Source: an uncultured Acetobacteraceae bacterium
GTDB lineage: Bacteria; Pseudomonadota; Alphaproteobacteria; Acetobacterales; Acetobacteraceae
Direction of reading: 5' to 3'
DNA length: 40,615 nucleotides
Assembly (NCBI GenBank): GCA_937873225.1
Contig: CALMVN010000183.1
Location: 1 to 40,615, forward strand
Shown here: positions 12,069 to 21,467 of the stretch, piece after piece
Layout of the letters: every line of letters starts with the position of its first letter
How positions within the stretch are numbered: position 1 is the first letter of the stretch
Notes under the pieces: model-generated
Databases searched by the model: none
What the model was told of the DNA's origin: nothing
What the model saw: the letters and a program-made list of their open reading frames with translations, nothing else
Program-made: the position numbers and the translations under genes

Positions 12069-12950
12069 ATGACAATGACCATTCTCGTCACCGGCGGAAC
12101 CGGGACCGTCGGTTCCCACGTCCTTGAACACCTGTCCGGCCAGGGCGCCGACGTGCGGGCCCTGACCCGCGATCCGGCGAAGGCCAGGTTTCCGAACGGC
12201 ATCGTGCCGGTCCGCGGCGACATGCTCGACATCGAGTCCATGCGCAGCGCGCTGACAGGGGCGAGCACGCTGTTTCTCCTCAACGCCGTCACGCCCGAGG
12301 AGCTGTCACAAGCCCTGCTGACGCTCAACCTCGCCCGGGAGGCCGGTCTCGAGCGGGTCGTCTACTTCTCCGTCTACAAGGGCCAGGACTTCACCAACGT
12401 CCCGCATTTCACGGCAAAGCACACCGTCGAGCAGATGATCGAGCAGTACGACATCCCGGCGACGATCCTGCGGCCGAACTGCTTCATGCAGAACGACGCC
12501 ATGTTCAAGGACGCCGTCCTCGGACCTGCCGTTTACCCTTTCCCCATCGGCGCCAAGGGCGTGTCCATGGTGGATGCGCGCGACGTCGCCGAGGTTGCGG
12601 CCAAGGCTCTGCTCGAGCGTGAGCGCGCGAGCGAGCCGCTGCCACACCAGATCATCAACGCCGTTGGTCCGGAACCGCTCACCGGCACCGGCATCGCGGC
12701 GATCTGGTCCGACCTGCTGGGCGAGCCGGTCCGATATGCTGGCGACGACACCGCACCGTTCGAGAAGCTGCTCGGGCAGCACGCGCCGAGCTGGATGGCA
12801 ATGGACCTTCGACTGATGCTCGACCGGTTCGTGCAGGACGGGATGCACGCGGCACCGGCCGACGTCGAGGAGATGAGGCGCCTGCTCGGCCGGCCACCCC
12901 GCTCGTATGCGGCCTTCGCGACAGAAACCCTGGCGCATTGGCGCCACTAA
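12069..12950 (+). CDS. NAD(P)H-binding / NmrA-like oxidoreductase
   Basis: MTMTILVTGGTGTVGSHVLEHLSGQGADVRALTRDPAKARFPNGIVPVRGDMLD...; GxxGxxG and NmrA-like core; divergent from LysR gene. Confidence 0.88.
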   Translation: MTMTILVTGGTGTVGSHVLEHLSGQGADVRALTRDPAKARFPNGIVPVRGDMLDIESMRSALTGASTLFLLNAVTPEELSQALLTLNLAREAGLERVVYFSVYKGQDFTNVPHFTAKHTVEQMIEQYDIPATILRPNCFMQNDAMFKDAVLGPAVYPFPIGAKGVSMVDARDVAEVAAKALLERERASEPLPHQIINAVGPEPLTGTGIAAIWSDLLGEPVRYAGDDTAPFEKLLGQHAPSWMAMDLRLMLDRFVQDGMHAAPADVEEMRRLLGRPPRSYAAFATETLAHWRH

Positions 12951-12971
12951 TCCTTCAAGGCGTCCACGGGC

Positions 12972-12998
12972 CTCGTTCGAAGCGGTGACACGAACGAG
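12972..12998. repeat. Inverted repeat CTCGTTCG-N11-CGAACGAG upstream of membrane protein gene
   Basis: 8-bp arms exactly inverse-complementary, 30-56 nt before ATG at 13028. Confidence 0.6.
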
Positions 12999-13027
12999 CA
13001 GGGCCGGGCAGGAAAGGAACACACGTC

Positions 13028-13555
13028 ATGACTACTGCCATGTCCGGCACGGGCGCTGCCGGCGAGAAGACCGGAACACGATTGGCTGCCAAGGTGGGTG
13101 CCAGCCTCTTCGGGCTATGGGGCATCCTGCACCTCTGGGTCGGCTACGAGGGGCTGCGCCAGTACATCGCCAGCCCGGCGAAGGGGCAGTGGAAGATGTT
13201 CATTGGCGGCAGCAAGGCACCGGTCGACGCCTTCACCTTCCCCAATGATCCGGTCACGGCGCACGTTCATGCCAACCTGATCCTGAACTTCTGCATCGAC
13301 GTGTCCGGCTACGGCGCTCTCGGAATCATCGTCTCCTGGCTACTGTTCAAGCGCGGGTCTTGGCTGGCCTACTTCCTGGGCGTGTTCCTGATCGGCATCT
13401 GCGACGGCAGCTTCACCATCCTGCAGCTCACGTCCGGGATCATCGCGGTGAGCATCCCGTCGGTCAGCGGGCCGATCATCTGGCTGCTCGCCGCGCTCGT
13501 CACCCCTTTCGGGTTGCCGGTCCCGAGGATGGGCGCCGCTTCGCAGGCGCTGTGA
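13028..13555 (+). CDS. Hypothetical integral membrane protein
   Basis: ORF 175 aa with several hydrophobic segments (AAKVGASLFGLWGILHLWVG, YGALGIIVSWLLF, LAYFLGVFLIGICDG, GPIIWLLAALVTPFGLPV); RBS-like ggaaagga upstream. Confidence 0.7.
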   Translation: MTTAMSGTGAAGEKTGTRLAAKVGASLFGLWGILHLWVGYEGLRQYIASPAKGQWKMFIGGSKAPVDAFTFPNDPVTAHVHANLILNFCIDVSGYGALGIIVSWLLFKRGSWLAYFLGVFLIGICDGSFTILQLTSGIIAVSIPSVSGPIIWLLAALVTPFGLPVPRMGAASQAL

Positions 13556-13611
13556 ATCCTTTCAAGACTCACCACGACAACCAGAAGGTGACGATGGCCG
13601 CGATGCAGATG

Positions 13612-13941
13612 GCGGAGCGGGCGGCGCGCCGACGCGGGCGCTGGAACGGGCGATCGTTGCTGGCCGAAGCCGGCACGCTCGGGATCATCGGCGTGCATCC
13701 GCCTTCGGCCGGGACCCTGCCGGTCGGCATCGCCATGAACAAGAACCTGACGATCCGGACGGGCAACTGCAACCACCACGCATACATCCCGAAACGGGTC
13801 GAGATGCTGCGGGTGGGACTGGTCGACCCGGTCACCGTCCTGACCAAGGTCGAGCCGATGCTGGACGTGATCTCGGCCTACGAGGCGTTCGACACCCGGC
13901 AGCCGGGCTGGATCAAGACCGAGCTCGGGCCCGCGGCCTGA
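13612..13941 (+). pseudogene. Zinc-dependent alcohol/formaldehyde dehydrogenase, C-terminal remnant
   Basis: AEAGTLGIIGVHPPSAGTLPVGIAMNKNLTIRTGNCNHHAYIPKRVEMLRVGLVDPVTVLTKVEPMLDVISAYEAFDTRQPGWIKTELGPAA; upstream frame reads GAPTRALERAIVAG, implying a frameshift near 13660. Same family, strand and gene order as the 8802 remnant. 5' limit approximate. Confidence 0.82.
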
Positions 13942-13949
13942 TCCGCCTG

Positions 13950-13980
13950 GTCCGGGACGGGAAACTCCTCGTTCCCGGAC
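13950..13980. terminator. Putative stem-loop between convergent ADH remnant and xylA
   Basis: GTCCGGGA-N15-TCCCGGAC exact 8-bp arms just downstream of both convergent stops; no clear U-tract. Confidence 0.4.
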
Positions 13981-13990
13981 GCCTGCGGCT

Positions 13991-15310
13991 TCAGAAGAAG
14001 CGGCCGACCAGGTTCTCCAGCCGCTCCTGGCCGCCGGAGCGCGGCTGCGGCGACAGGTTCTGCTCTTCCGCCCGGGCGGCGATGCTTTCCAGGGTCTGGC
14101 CGCCGCTCAGCATGTCGCGCGCCGCGTCGGTGTCCCAGCCGGCGTAGCGATCCTTGAGCGCCTGCTCCAGCCGTCCGTCCTCCACCATGTGGGCTGCGAT
14201 CAGGAAGGCGCGGGCGCAATGGTCGATGCCGCCGACATGGGCGTGCACCAGGTCCGCCGGGTCGATCGACTGGCGCCGGATCTTGGCGTCGAAGTTGCAG
14301 CCGCCAAGCCCGAGGCCGCCCGCCTTGATGACGTGGTAGAGCGCCATCGCCGTGTCCTGCAGGCTGTTGGGGAACTGGTCGGTGTCCCAGCCCAGCAGCG
14401 GGTCGCCGCGGTTGAGGTCGAGCGAGCCCAGGATGCCCAGGCTCGCCGCGGTGGCGATCTCGTGCTCGAAGCTGTGCCCGGCCAGCAGCGCGTGGTTGGC
14501 CTCGAGGTTGAGCTTGACCTCGTTTTCCAGGCCGTAGCGGCGGAGGAAGCCGTACACCGTCGCGGTGTCGAAGTCGTACTGGTGCGCGGTCGGCTCCTTG
14601 GGCTTCGGCTCGATCAGGATCTGTCCCCCGAAGCCGATCCTGTGCTTGTACTCGACCACCAGCGACAGGAACCGGCCGAGCTGGTCGATCTCGCGCGTGA
14701 GGTCGGTGTTGAGCAGCGTCTCGTAGCCTTCGCGGCCGCCCCACAGCACGTAGTTGTCGCCGCCGAGCGCCAGCGTCGCGTCCATGCAGTGCTTCACCGT
14801 TGCGGCGCTGAAGGCGAACACGTCCGGGTCGGGGTTGGTCGCAGCACCCGCCATGAACCGCGGATGGCTGAACAGGTTCGCCGTGCCCCACAGCAGCTTC
14901 GTGCTGGAGCCCTGCATCTTCAGGCCGAGGTAGTCGACCATCTCGCGGAAGTTGCGGAGCGCCGTGTTGAGGTCGTCGCCGTCGGGGGCGATGTCGCGGT
15001 CGTGGAAGGTGTAGAACGGCACGTCCAGCACGCGGAACAGGTCGAACGCGGCGTCGGCCTTGTCGCGGGCACCCTGCATCGGGTCGGGGTTGCGCATCCA
15101 TGGGCGGTGCAGCGTGGGTGCCCCGAACGGGTCGCTGCCGTTCATCGCCAGGCTGTGCCAGTACGCGACCGCGAAGCGCAGGTGGTCGCGCAAGCGACGG
15201 CCGAGCACCATGCGGTCGGCGTCGTAGTAGCGGTAGGCGAGCGGGTCGTCGCTGTCGGGACCGGCGAAGCGGACCGTGTCGAGGTCGCTGAACAGGGTGG
15301 TGGTGGCCAT
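13991..15310 (-). CDS. xylA: Xylose isomerase
   Basis: [18 protein letters not shown]...[13 protein letters not shown]...[14 protein letters not shown]...[17 protein letters not shown]...[19 protein letters not shown]...[13 protein letters not shown]; canonical XylA motifs. Confidence 0.97.
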   Translation of the reverse strand: MATTTLFSDLDTVRFAGPDSDDPLAYRYYDADRMVLGRRLRDHLRFAVAYWHSLAMNGSDPFGAPTLHRPWMRNPDPMQGARDKADAAFDLFRVLDVPFYTFHDRDIAPDGDDLNTALRNFREMVDYLGLKMQGSSTKLLWGTANLFSHPRFMAGAATNPDPDVFAFSAATVKHCMDATLALGGDNYVLWGGREGYETLLNTDLTREIDQLGRFLSLVVEYKHRIGFGGQILIEPKPKEPTAHQYDFDTATVYGFLRRYGLENEVKLNLEANHALLAGHSFEHEIATAASLGILGSLDLNRGDPLLGWDTDQFPNSLQDTAMALYHVIKAGGLGLGGCNFDAKIRRQSIDPADLVHAHVGGIDHCARAFLIAAHMVEDGRLEQALKDRYAGWDTDAARDMLSGGQTLESIAARAEEQNLSPQPRSGGQERLENLVGRFF

Positions 15311-15367
15311 GACGGGTTCTTTCAGATGGGTCGGGCGGGTGGTCGGGCAGGCGGTCGCGGTTCCCGC

Positions 15368-16408
15368 TTAGGGGACGTTGTCGCGAAGGAAGATCTGCGT
15401 GCGCACCGGCCTGGGCAGGAACGCGGCTTCGGCGCGGGCCAGGGCACGCAGCGCCGCGACGGCGTTCTCGACCTCCTGCTCCTGGTCCTGGTGCAGCACG
15501 GCGGTGAAGGTCCCGGACAGCAGCGCGTCGCGGGCGTGCGCGGTGAGCTCGTGCGCCACCACCACCGGAGCAGGCAGGCGCGCGTCGGCGCGAAGGGCCG
15601 CGATGATGCCGCGGTTGCCGGCGCCGGCGCTGTAGATCCCGAGCAGGTCCGGGTGCCGGCGCAGCATGCGCGCGGCGAGCGGCCCGGTCACCGCGCTGTC
15701 GTCCAGGCCCTCGATCGTCGGCAGCAGGGCGAGATGGGGGAACTCGCGTCGCAGCACCTGCTCGAAGCCGAGCCTGCGGTCGGCGTGGTCGTGCAGCGTC
15801 ATGCGGCCGACGATCAGGCCGATGCTGCCGCTCGCGCTGCCCTGGGCGCCGCCGGTCATGCGGCCGATCAGGGAGGCGGCCACCCGGCCGGCCGCCTTGT
15901 TGTCGATGCCCAGGAACAGGCTCCGCCTGGACGGCGACACGTCGGACACCAGGGTGACGACCGGGATGTTCTTCTCCACCAGCCGGTCGATCTCGTGCCG
16001 CACCGGCGGCGACTCCACCGCGACCACCGCCACCCCGTCGCACTCGGCGCCGTCGATCGAGGACAGCAGGGCGGCGAGGGCAGCGTCGTCGAGCGCCGCG
16101 TAGTCGAGGGTGCGCACCAGCACGCGCTGGTCCGCCAGCGCGGCGGCGGCGGCGGCGATGGTGTCGTGCAGCGCGTTCATGAAGCTGTTGGTGCCGCGCC
16201 CGGGCAGCACGAACAGGTAGCGTTCGCGCTTGCGCGTCGCCAGCCCGGCGGCGAACGCGTCGCGCCGGTAGCCGAGCCGGCCGACCGCCGCCTGCACCCG
16301 TTCCACCGTGGCCGCGCGGACGCCCTTGCGCCCGTTCAGCACCCGGTCGACCGTCGCCAGGCTGACGCCGGCGGAGGCCGCGACCTCGAACACCGTCACC
16401 TTCGGCAT
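15368..16408 (-). CDS. LacI family transcriptional regulator, probable xylose-locus regulator
   Basis: MPKVTVFEVAASAGVSLATVDRVLNGRKGVRAATVERVQAAVGRLGYRRDAFAAGLA; LacI HTH then periplasmic-binding-like domain; adjacent to xylA and divergent from xylF. Start may be 16429. Confidence 0.88.
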   Translation of the reverse strand: MPKVTVFEVAASAGVSLATVDRVLNGRKGVRAATVERVQAAVGRLGYRRDAFAAGLATRKRERYLFVLPGRGTNSFMNALHDTIAAAAAALADQRVLVRTLDYAALDDAALAALLSSIDGAECDGVAVVAVESPPVRHEIDRLVEKNIPVVTLVSDVSPSRRSLFLGIDNKAAGRVAASLIGRMTGGAQGSASGSIGLIVGRMTLHDHADRRLGFEQVLRREFPHLALLPTIEGLDDSAVTGPLAARMLRRHPDLLGIYSAGAGNRGIIAALRADARLPAPVVVAHELTAHARDALLSGTFTAVLHQDQEQEVENAVAALRALARAEAAFLPRPVRTQIFLRDNVP

Positions 16409-16509
16409 GCCACCTCCCGGGACGGGCATACGGCCCGGTTCTGAGGCACGTCAATCAAAAAACGGCTGGCCTTCCGTCGCCGGTGCCGGGCCGGCAGGGC
16501 ATCGGATCC

Positions 16510-16542
16510 GCAACGACCGCTGCGGTTGTTGCGACGCAACAA
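16510..16542. promoter_or_regulatory. Overlapping palindromic candidate operators for the LacI-type regulator
   Basis: GCAACGACCGC-T-GCGGTTGTTGC (10 of 11 arm positions match, 16510-16532) overlaps the perfect TTGTTGCG-A-CGCAACAA (16526-16542), in the LacI/xylF divergent region. Confidence 0.65.
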
Positions 16543-16791
16543 TTTTTCCCGGCCTGGATCCGATCCCGCGTGACCATTTGATCGTGGCGGCGGCATTTGT
16601 CCGAGCAGGCGCCGCAGCGGGATCGGGACGGGTCGGCACGCCCGGCAGCATCCCCTTGCCTTACGTGCCGCAATTTGCTTTCGTTGCACCAATGTCGATG
16701 ACGAGGTGGCCGTGCGGCCGCCGGCAGCGGCAACTGACCGGCCTGTCCATGCCCCCTTGGACAAGGGCCGGCGCAACGGAGGAATCATTTC

Positions 16792-17844
16792 GTGTCGCAT
16801 CTTTCCAACCGGATCGCGTCCGGCGGCTCGGGCCTCACGCGTCGCCTGCTCGCGGGCGCCGCCGTGTCGCTCGGCCTGGCTGCCTTGCTGCCGGCCGCGG
16901 CCCATGCCAACGCGGCGCACCCCAAGATCGGCTTCTCGATCGACGACCTGCGCCTGGAGCGCTGGGCGCATGACCGCGACTACTTCGTCGCCGCCGCCAA
17001 GGCGCTCGGCGCCACCGTCAACGTCCAGTCCGCCGACGCCAGCGAGAGCCGGCAGAACGCGCAGATCGAGAACCTGATCTCGCGCGGCATGGACGTGATC
17101 GTGATCGTGCCGTTCAACGGCAAGGTGCTCGGCAACGTCATCAACGAGGCCAAGCAGGCCGGCATCAAGATCATCTCCTACGACCGGCTGATCCTGGATT
17201 CCAACATCGACGCCTACGTGTCGTTCGACAACGTCCGCGTCGGCCACATGCAGGCGCAGGGCGTGGTGAACGCCGCTCCCACCGGCAACTACTACCTGCT
17301 GGGCGGCGCTCCCACCGACAACAACTCCAAGCTGCTGCGCCAGGGCCAGATGGAGGTGCTGCAGCCGCTGATCGACAGCAACAAGATCAAGGTGGTCGGC
17401 TCGCAGTTCGTGCCGGAGTGGAGCGCCACCACCGCGCTGTCCGACACCGAGAACGCGCTCACCGCCAACCACAACAACATCCAGGGCATCGTCGCCTCCA
17501 ACGACGCCCTGGCAGGCGGCGCGATCCAGGCGCTGGCCGCCCAGGGGCTGGCCGGCAAGACCGCCGTGTCGGGCCAGGACGCCGACCTCGCCGCAGCACA
17601 GCGGATCGAGAAGGGCACCCAGACCATGACGGTGTACAAGCCGCTGAAGCTGATCGCCAGCACGGCGGCGAAGATGGCGGTGCAGCTCGCCAAGGGCGAG
17701 ACGCCGACCTACAACAGCAAGATCAACAACGGGCAGAAGGACGTGAACACCATCCTGCTGACCCCGATCCCGCTGACCAAGAGCAACGTCGACCGCCTGG
17801 TCACCGACGGCTACTTCACCCAGGCGCAGATCAACGGCCAGTAG
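16792..17844 (+). CDS. xylF: D-xylose ABC transporter substrate-binding protein
   Basis: GTG start with ggaggaat RBS; signal peptide; KIGFSIDDLRLERWAHDRDYFVAAAKALGATVNVQSADASESRQNAQIENLISRGMDVIVIVPFN...ISYDRLILDSNIDAYVSFDN; followed by xylG and xylH. Confidence 0.95.
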   Translation: MSHLSNRIASGGSGLTRRLLAGAAVSLGLAALLPAAAHANAAHPKIGFSIDDLRLERWAHDRDYFVAAAKALGATVNVQSADASESRQNAQIENLISRGMDVIVIVPFNGKVLGNVINEAKQAGIKIISYDRLILDSNIDAYVSFDNVRVGHMQAQGVVNAAPTGNYYLLGGAPTDNNSKLLRQGQMEVLQPLIDSNKIKVVGSQFVPEWSATTALSDTENALTANHNNIQGIVASNDALAGGAIQALAAQGLAGKTAVSGQDADLAAAQRIEKGTQTMTVYKPLKLIASTAAKMAVQLAKGETPTYNSKINNGQKDVNTILLTPIPLTKSNVDRLVTDGYFTQAQINGQ

Positions 17845-17870
17845 CGCCGCGCGCTCCTGGCCTGCCACGC

Positions 17871-17899
17871 GGACCGGATCGCTTCGTGCGGTCCGGTCC
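17871..17899 (+). repeat. Strong intergenic stem-loop between xylF and xylG
   Basis: GGACCGGATCGC-TTCGT-GCGGTCCGGTCC; 12 Watson-Crick pairs plus one U.G wobble, 5-nt loop. Confidence 0.75.
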
Positions 17900-17931
17900 C
17901 GATGCCTATCCTGGGACGCTGAAGGGTTGCG

Positions 17932-19473
17932 ATGATGTCCGAGTACTTGCTTGAGATGCGGGGCATCACCAAGGACTTCTCCGGCGTCAAGGCGCTGGAC
18001 GGCATCGACCTGCGCGTCCGGCCGGGCGAGTGCGTCGGCCTGTGCGGCGAGAACGGCGCCGGCAAGTCGACGATGATGAAGGTGCTGTCGGCGGTCTATC
18101 CCTACGGCACCTGGGGCGGCACCATCCTGTGGGAAGGCCGCGAGCTGCGCTGCGCCTCCATTCGCGAAAGCGAGGATGTCGGCATCGTCATCATCCATCA
18201 GGAGCTGATGCTGATCCCGCAGCTCTCGGTGGCGGAGAACATCTTCCTCGGCCGCGAGCCGCGCGCGCTCGGCGGGCTGATCGACTTCGACCGCATGATC
18301 ATCGAGGCGTCGAAGCTGCTGGCCGGCCTGCGCATGGGCCACATCAACGTGGCGATGCCGGTGTCGAACTACGCCGGCGGCGAGCAGCAGCTGATCGAGA
18401 TCGCCAAGGCGCTGAGCAAGAACGCCCGCCTGCTGATCCTGGACGAGCCGACCTCTTCGCTGACCAAGTCGGAGACCGCGATCCTGCTGCGCCTGGTCCA
18501 GGACCTCAAGGCGCGCGGCACGGCCTGCGTCTACATCTCGCACAAGCTGGAGGAGATCGAGGAGATCGCCGACACCGTCACGGTGATCCGCGACGGCCGC
18601 TACATCGGCGACGCGCCGATGCGCGACATGACCACCGGCGACATCATCCGCATGATGGTCGGGCGCGACATGAGCAACCTGTTCCCGCGCGAGGAGCACC
18701 CGATCGGCGAGGTGGTGTTCGAGGCGATCGGCATCACCTGCCTCGATCCGGAGAACCGGGAGCGCAGGCGGGTCGACAACGTGTCGTTCTCGCTGCGCAA
18801 GGGCGAGATCCTCGGCGTCGCCGGGCTGGTCGGCGCCGGGCGCACCGAGATGGTCAGCGCCCTGTTCGGCGCCTATCGCGGACCGCATTCCGGCGAGGTC
18901 CGGCTCGACGGCAAGCGCATCTCCGTGCGCACGCCGCAGGAGGCGGTGCGCCAGGGCCTGTGCATGGTGCCGGAGGACCGCAAGGCGCACGGCATCGTGC
19001 CGGGGCTGGGCGTCGGCTACAACATCACCCTGTCGGTGCTGGGCGACTTCACCACCGCCGGGCTGATCGACGAGAACCGCGAGTTCTCCGTCATCGGCGA
19101 GGCGATCAGGCGGCTGCGCATCAAGACCGCGAGCCCGGTGCTGCCGATCTCCAACCTGTCCGGCGGCAACCAGCAGAAGGCGGTGATCTCCAAGATGCTG
19201 GAGCCCAGGCCCCGGGTGCTGATCCTGGACGAGCCGACGCGCGGCGTCGACGTCGGCGCCAAGTACGAGATCTACCGCCTGATGTTCGCGCTGGTGCGGG
19301 ACGGCATGTCGATCATCATGGTGTCGTCGGAGCTGCCCGAGGTGATGGGCATCAGCGACCGGGTGCTGGTGATCGGCGAGGGCGAGCTGCGCGGCGACTT
19401 CATCAACGACGACACCTTGACCCAGGAGCGGATCCTGACGGCGGCGATCACGCCGACGCGCCGCGCCGCCTGA
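17932..19473 (+). CDS. xylG: Xylose ABC transporter ATP-binding protein (two ABC domains)
   Basis: [32 protein letters not shown]...[32 protein letters not shown]...second domain [40 protein letters not shown]. Confidence 0.95.
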   Translation: MMSEYLLEMRGITKDFSGVKALDGIDLRVRPGECVGLCGENGAGKSTMMKVLSAVYPYGTWGGTILWEGRELRCASIRESEDVGIVIIHQELMLIPQLSVAENIFLGREPRALGGLIDFDRMIIEASKLLAGLRMGHINVAMPVSNYAGGEQQLIEIAKALSKNARLLILDEPTSSLTKSETAILLRLVQDLKARGTACVYISHKLEEIEEIADTVTVIRDGRYIGDAPMRDMTTGDIIRMMVGRDMSNLFPREEHPIGEVVFEAIGITCLDPENRERRRVDNVSFSLRKGEILGVAGLVGAGRTEMVSALFGAYRGPHSGEVRLDGKRISVRTPQEAVRQGLCMVPEDRKAHGIVPGLGVGYNITLSVLGDFTTAGLIDENREFSVIGEAIRRLRIKTASPVLPISNLSGGNQQKAVISKMLEPRPRVLILDEPTRGVDVGAKYEIYRLMFALVRDGMSIIMVSSELPEVMGISDRVLVIGEGELRGDFINDDTLTQERILTAAITPTRRAA

Positions 19474-19486
19474 GGGAAGCCCGATC

Positions 19487-20698
19487 ATGACCGAGACCAC
19501 CTCCATCGCACCGGGCCCGGACGCCATCGCCGCCGCGCAGGGCGAGCGCCGGCGCACCCTGAAGCTGGAGCACTTCAAGGGCGCCTTCGCGCGCTACAAG
19601 ATCCTGGCCCTGGTGGTGGCGATCGCCATCATCTGGGCGCTGTTCACCGAACTCACCCAGGGCGACTTCCTCACCGCGCGCAACCTGTCGAACCTGCTGC
19701 GCCAGATGGCGATCAACGGCATGGTCGCGTCGGGGATGGTGTTCGTCATCATCTCCGGCGAGATCGACCTGTCGGTCGGATCCCTGCTCGGGCTGACCGG
19801 CGGGCTGGCCGCGATCTTCGACGTGACCTACCACCTGCCGCTGTTCGTCAACATCCCGCTGGTGATGCTGCTGGGCGCCCTGGTCGGCGCCTTCAACGGC
19901 TACTGGGTGGCGTTCCTGCGCGTGCCGTCCTTCATCGTCACCCTGGCCGGCTTCCTGGCGTTCCGCGGCGTGGTGCTGGGCCTGACCGGCGGCGTCACCA
20001 TCGCCCCGGTGTCGAGCGCGCTGATCGCGGTGAGCCAGAGCTACCTGCCGGACGTCGCCGGCTACGCGCTCGGCGTGCTGGTGTTCGCAGCCCTCGCCGT
20101 GTCCGCCCTGCGCAGCCGCACCAAGCGGGCGGAATACGGCCTGCCGGTGCCGCCGCTCGGCGTCGACCTGGGCAAGCTCGCGGTCGCGGCGGTGGTGATC
20201 GCCGGCTTCTTCGCCATCCTGGACGCCTATCGCGGGGTGCCGCTGCCGGTGCTGATCGTGCTGGTGCTGCTGGGGCTGTTCACGGTGATGGCCCGGCGCA
20301 CCGTGTTCGGCCGGCGGATCTACGCGGTGGGCGGCAACCTGGAAGCGACGCGTCTGTCCGGCGTCAACGTGCAGGTGGTCAAGCTGCTGGTGTTCATGCT
20401 GATGGGCGCGATGGCGGCCCTGGCCGGCATCGCCACCACCGCGCGCCTGGCCGCGGGCTCGCCCTCGGCCGGCACCGGGCAGGAGCTGGATGCCATCGCC
20501 GCCTGCATCATCGGCGGCACCTCCATGCGCGGCGGTGCCGGCACCGTGTTCGGCGCGCTGATCGGCGCGCTGATCATCGCCACCCTGGACAACGGCATGT
20601 CCATGCTGGGCGTCGACACCTTCTGGCAGATGATCGTGAAGGGCCTGATCCTGCTGCTGGCGGTGTGGCTGGACGTGGCAACCAGCACCAGGCGCTGA
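19487..20698 (+). CDS. xylH: Sugar ABC transporter permease
   Basis: MAINGMVASGMVFVIISGEIDLSVGSLLGLTGGLAAI...GGNLEATRLSGVNVQ...IGGTSMRGGAGTVFGALIGALIIATLDNGMSMLG; follows xylG. Confidence 0.94.
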   Translation: MTETTSIAPGPDAIAAAQGERRRTLKLEHFKGAFARYKILALVVAIAIIWALFTELTQGDFLTARNLSNLLRQMAINGMVASGMVFVIISGEIDLSVGSLLGLTGGLAAIFDVTYHLPLFVNIPLVMLLGALVGAFNGYWVAFLRVPSFIVTLAGFLAFRGVVLGLTGGVTIAPVSSALIAVSQSYLPDVAGYALGVLVFAALAVSALRSRTKRAEYGLPVPPLGVDLGKLAVAAVVIAGFFAILDAYRGVPLPVLIVLVLLGLFTVMARRTVFGRRIYAVGGNLEATRLSGVNVQVVKLLVFMLMGAMAALAGIATTARLAAGSPSAGTGQELDAIAACIIGGTSMRGGAGTVFGALIGALIIATLDNGMSMLGVDTFWQMIVKGLILLLAVWLDVATSTRR

Positions 20699-20790
20699 GG
20701 GACGATTTCGAGGCCGTCCGGCAAGGGCCAGCGCATCGCAGGATGGTCGTCTTCCTGGCGCCGGAGGTTTCACGCTTATAAGGTGGCGGC

Positions 20791-21057
20791 ATGGAGGCTG
20801 CCGTGACCGCAACCCGGACCGTCGAGATCCCCGTGTCGGAAGAAGCCGCCCGTGTCCTGGCGGACGATCCCGGCCGCGCACGACAGGTCAGCTTTCTGGT
20901 CGAGCAGGTGCTCATGCAATCCCGGTCCGACCTTGCCGAGCGCCTCAGCGAGCTGCTCGGGCGTAGCTCCGCAGCAGCCAGGGATGCAGGACTGACTGAT
21001 TCCGACATCGACGCTGAGCTTCGTAGCCACAAGGCTGAGCGTCGCCGTCTTCGGTGA
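20791..21057 (+). CDS. Putative antitoxin of PIN-type toxin-antitoxin module
   Basis: 88 aa MEAAVTATRTVEIPVSEEAARVLADDPGRARQVSFLVEQVLMQSRSDLAERLSELLGRSSAAARDAGLTDSDIDAELRSHKAERRRLR; overlaps the PIN gene start by 4 nt. Confidence 0.65.
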   Translation: MEAAVTATRTVEIPVSEEAARVLADDPGRARQVSFLVEQVLMQSRSDLAERLSELLGRSSAAARDAGLTDSDIDAELRSHKAERRRLR

Positions 21058-21467
21058 TCGTCGTCCTTGATGCCTCAACGTTGGTCGGGGCGGCTCTGCA
21101 TCCTGACGGTATGCCGCGCCGCGCGATAGTTGAGGCTACCCGTGGTCACCAAGTGGCGTTGTCAGAGGCTGCTTTCGGTGAAACTTCCGAGCTCTTGAAG
21201 CGGCCCAAGTTCCGCCGTTCGATCTCCCTCGGGACAGTCGACCAGATCCTCGGCCTGCTCACGATGGCCGCGTCCTGGTTCGAGCCATCGGAACGGGTGC
21301 GGGACTGCCGTGATCCCGGGGCCGACATCTACCTTGAGCTGGCGCTCGTCGCCGGGGCCGAGGTGATCGTCTCCAGCGACCGGGACCTGCTTTCGATGGA
21401 TCCCTGGCGCGACACCGGCATCATCACGGCTCGGGCATTCCTGGAAAGGATCGGTTCGCCTGCCTGA
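21054..21467 (+). CDS. PIN domain toxin (COG1569-like)
   Basis: GTG start; VIVVLDASTLVGAALHPDGMPRRAIVEA...LSEAAFGETSELLKRPKFRRSIS...VRDCRDPGADIYLELALVAGAEVIVSSDRDLL; PIN acidic residue pattern. Confidence 0.82.
   Translation: MIVVLDASTLVGAALHPDGMPRRAIVEATRGHQVALSEAAFGETSELLKRPKFRRSISLGTVDQILGLLTMAASWFEPSERVRDCRDPGADIYLELALVAGAEVIVSSDRDLLSMDPWRDTGIITARAFLERIGSPA

Noticed and set aside
14189-16444. 751-aa plus-strand ORF
   Set aside because: Antisense to xylA and the LacI-type gene, both strongly supported.
16396-19578. 1060-aa minus-strand ORF
   Set aside because: Antisense to xylF and xylG; low-complexity shadow translation.
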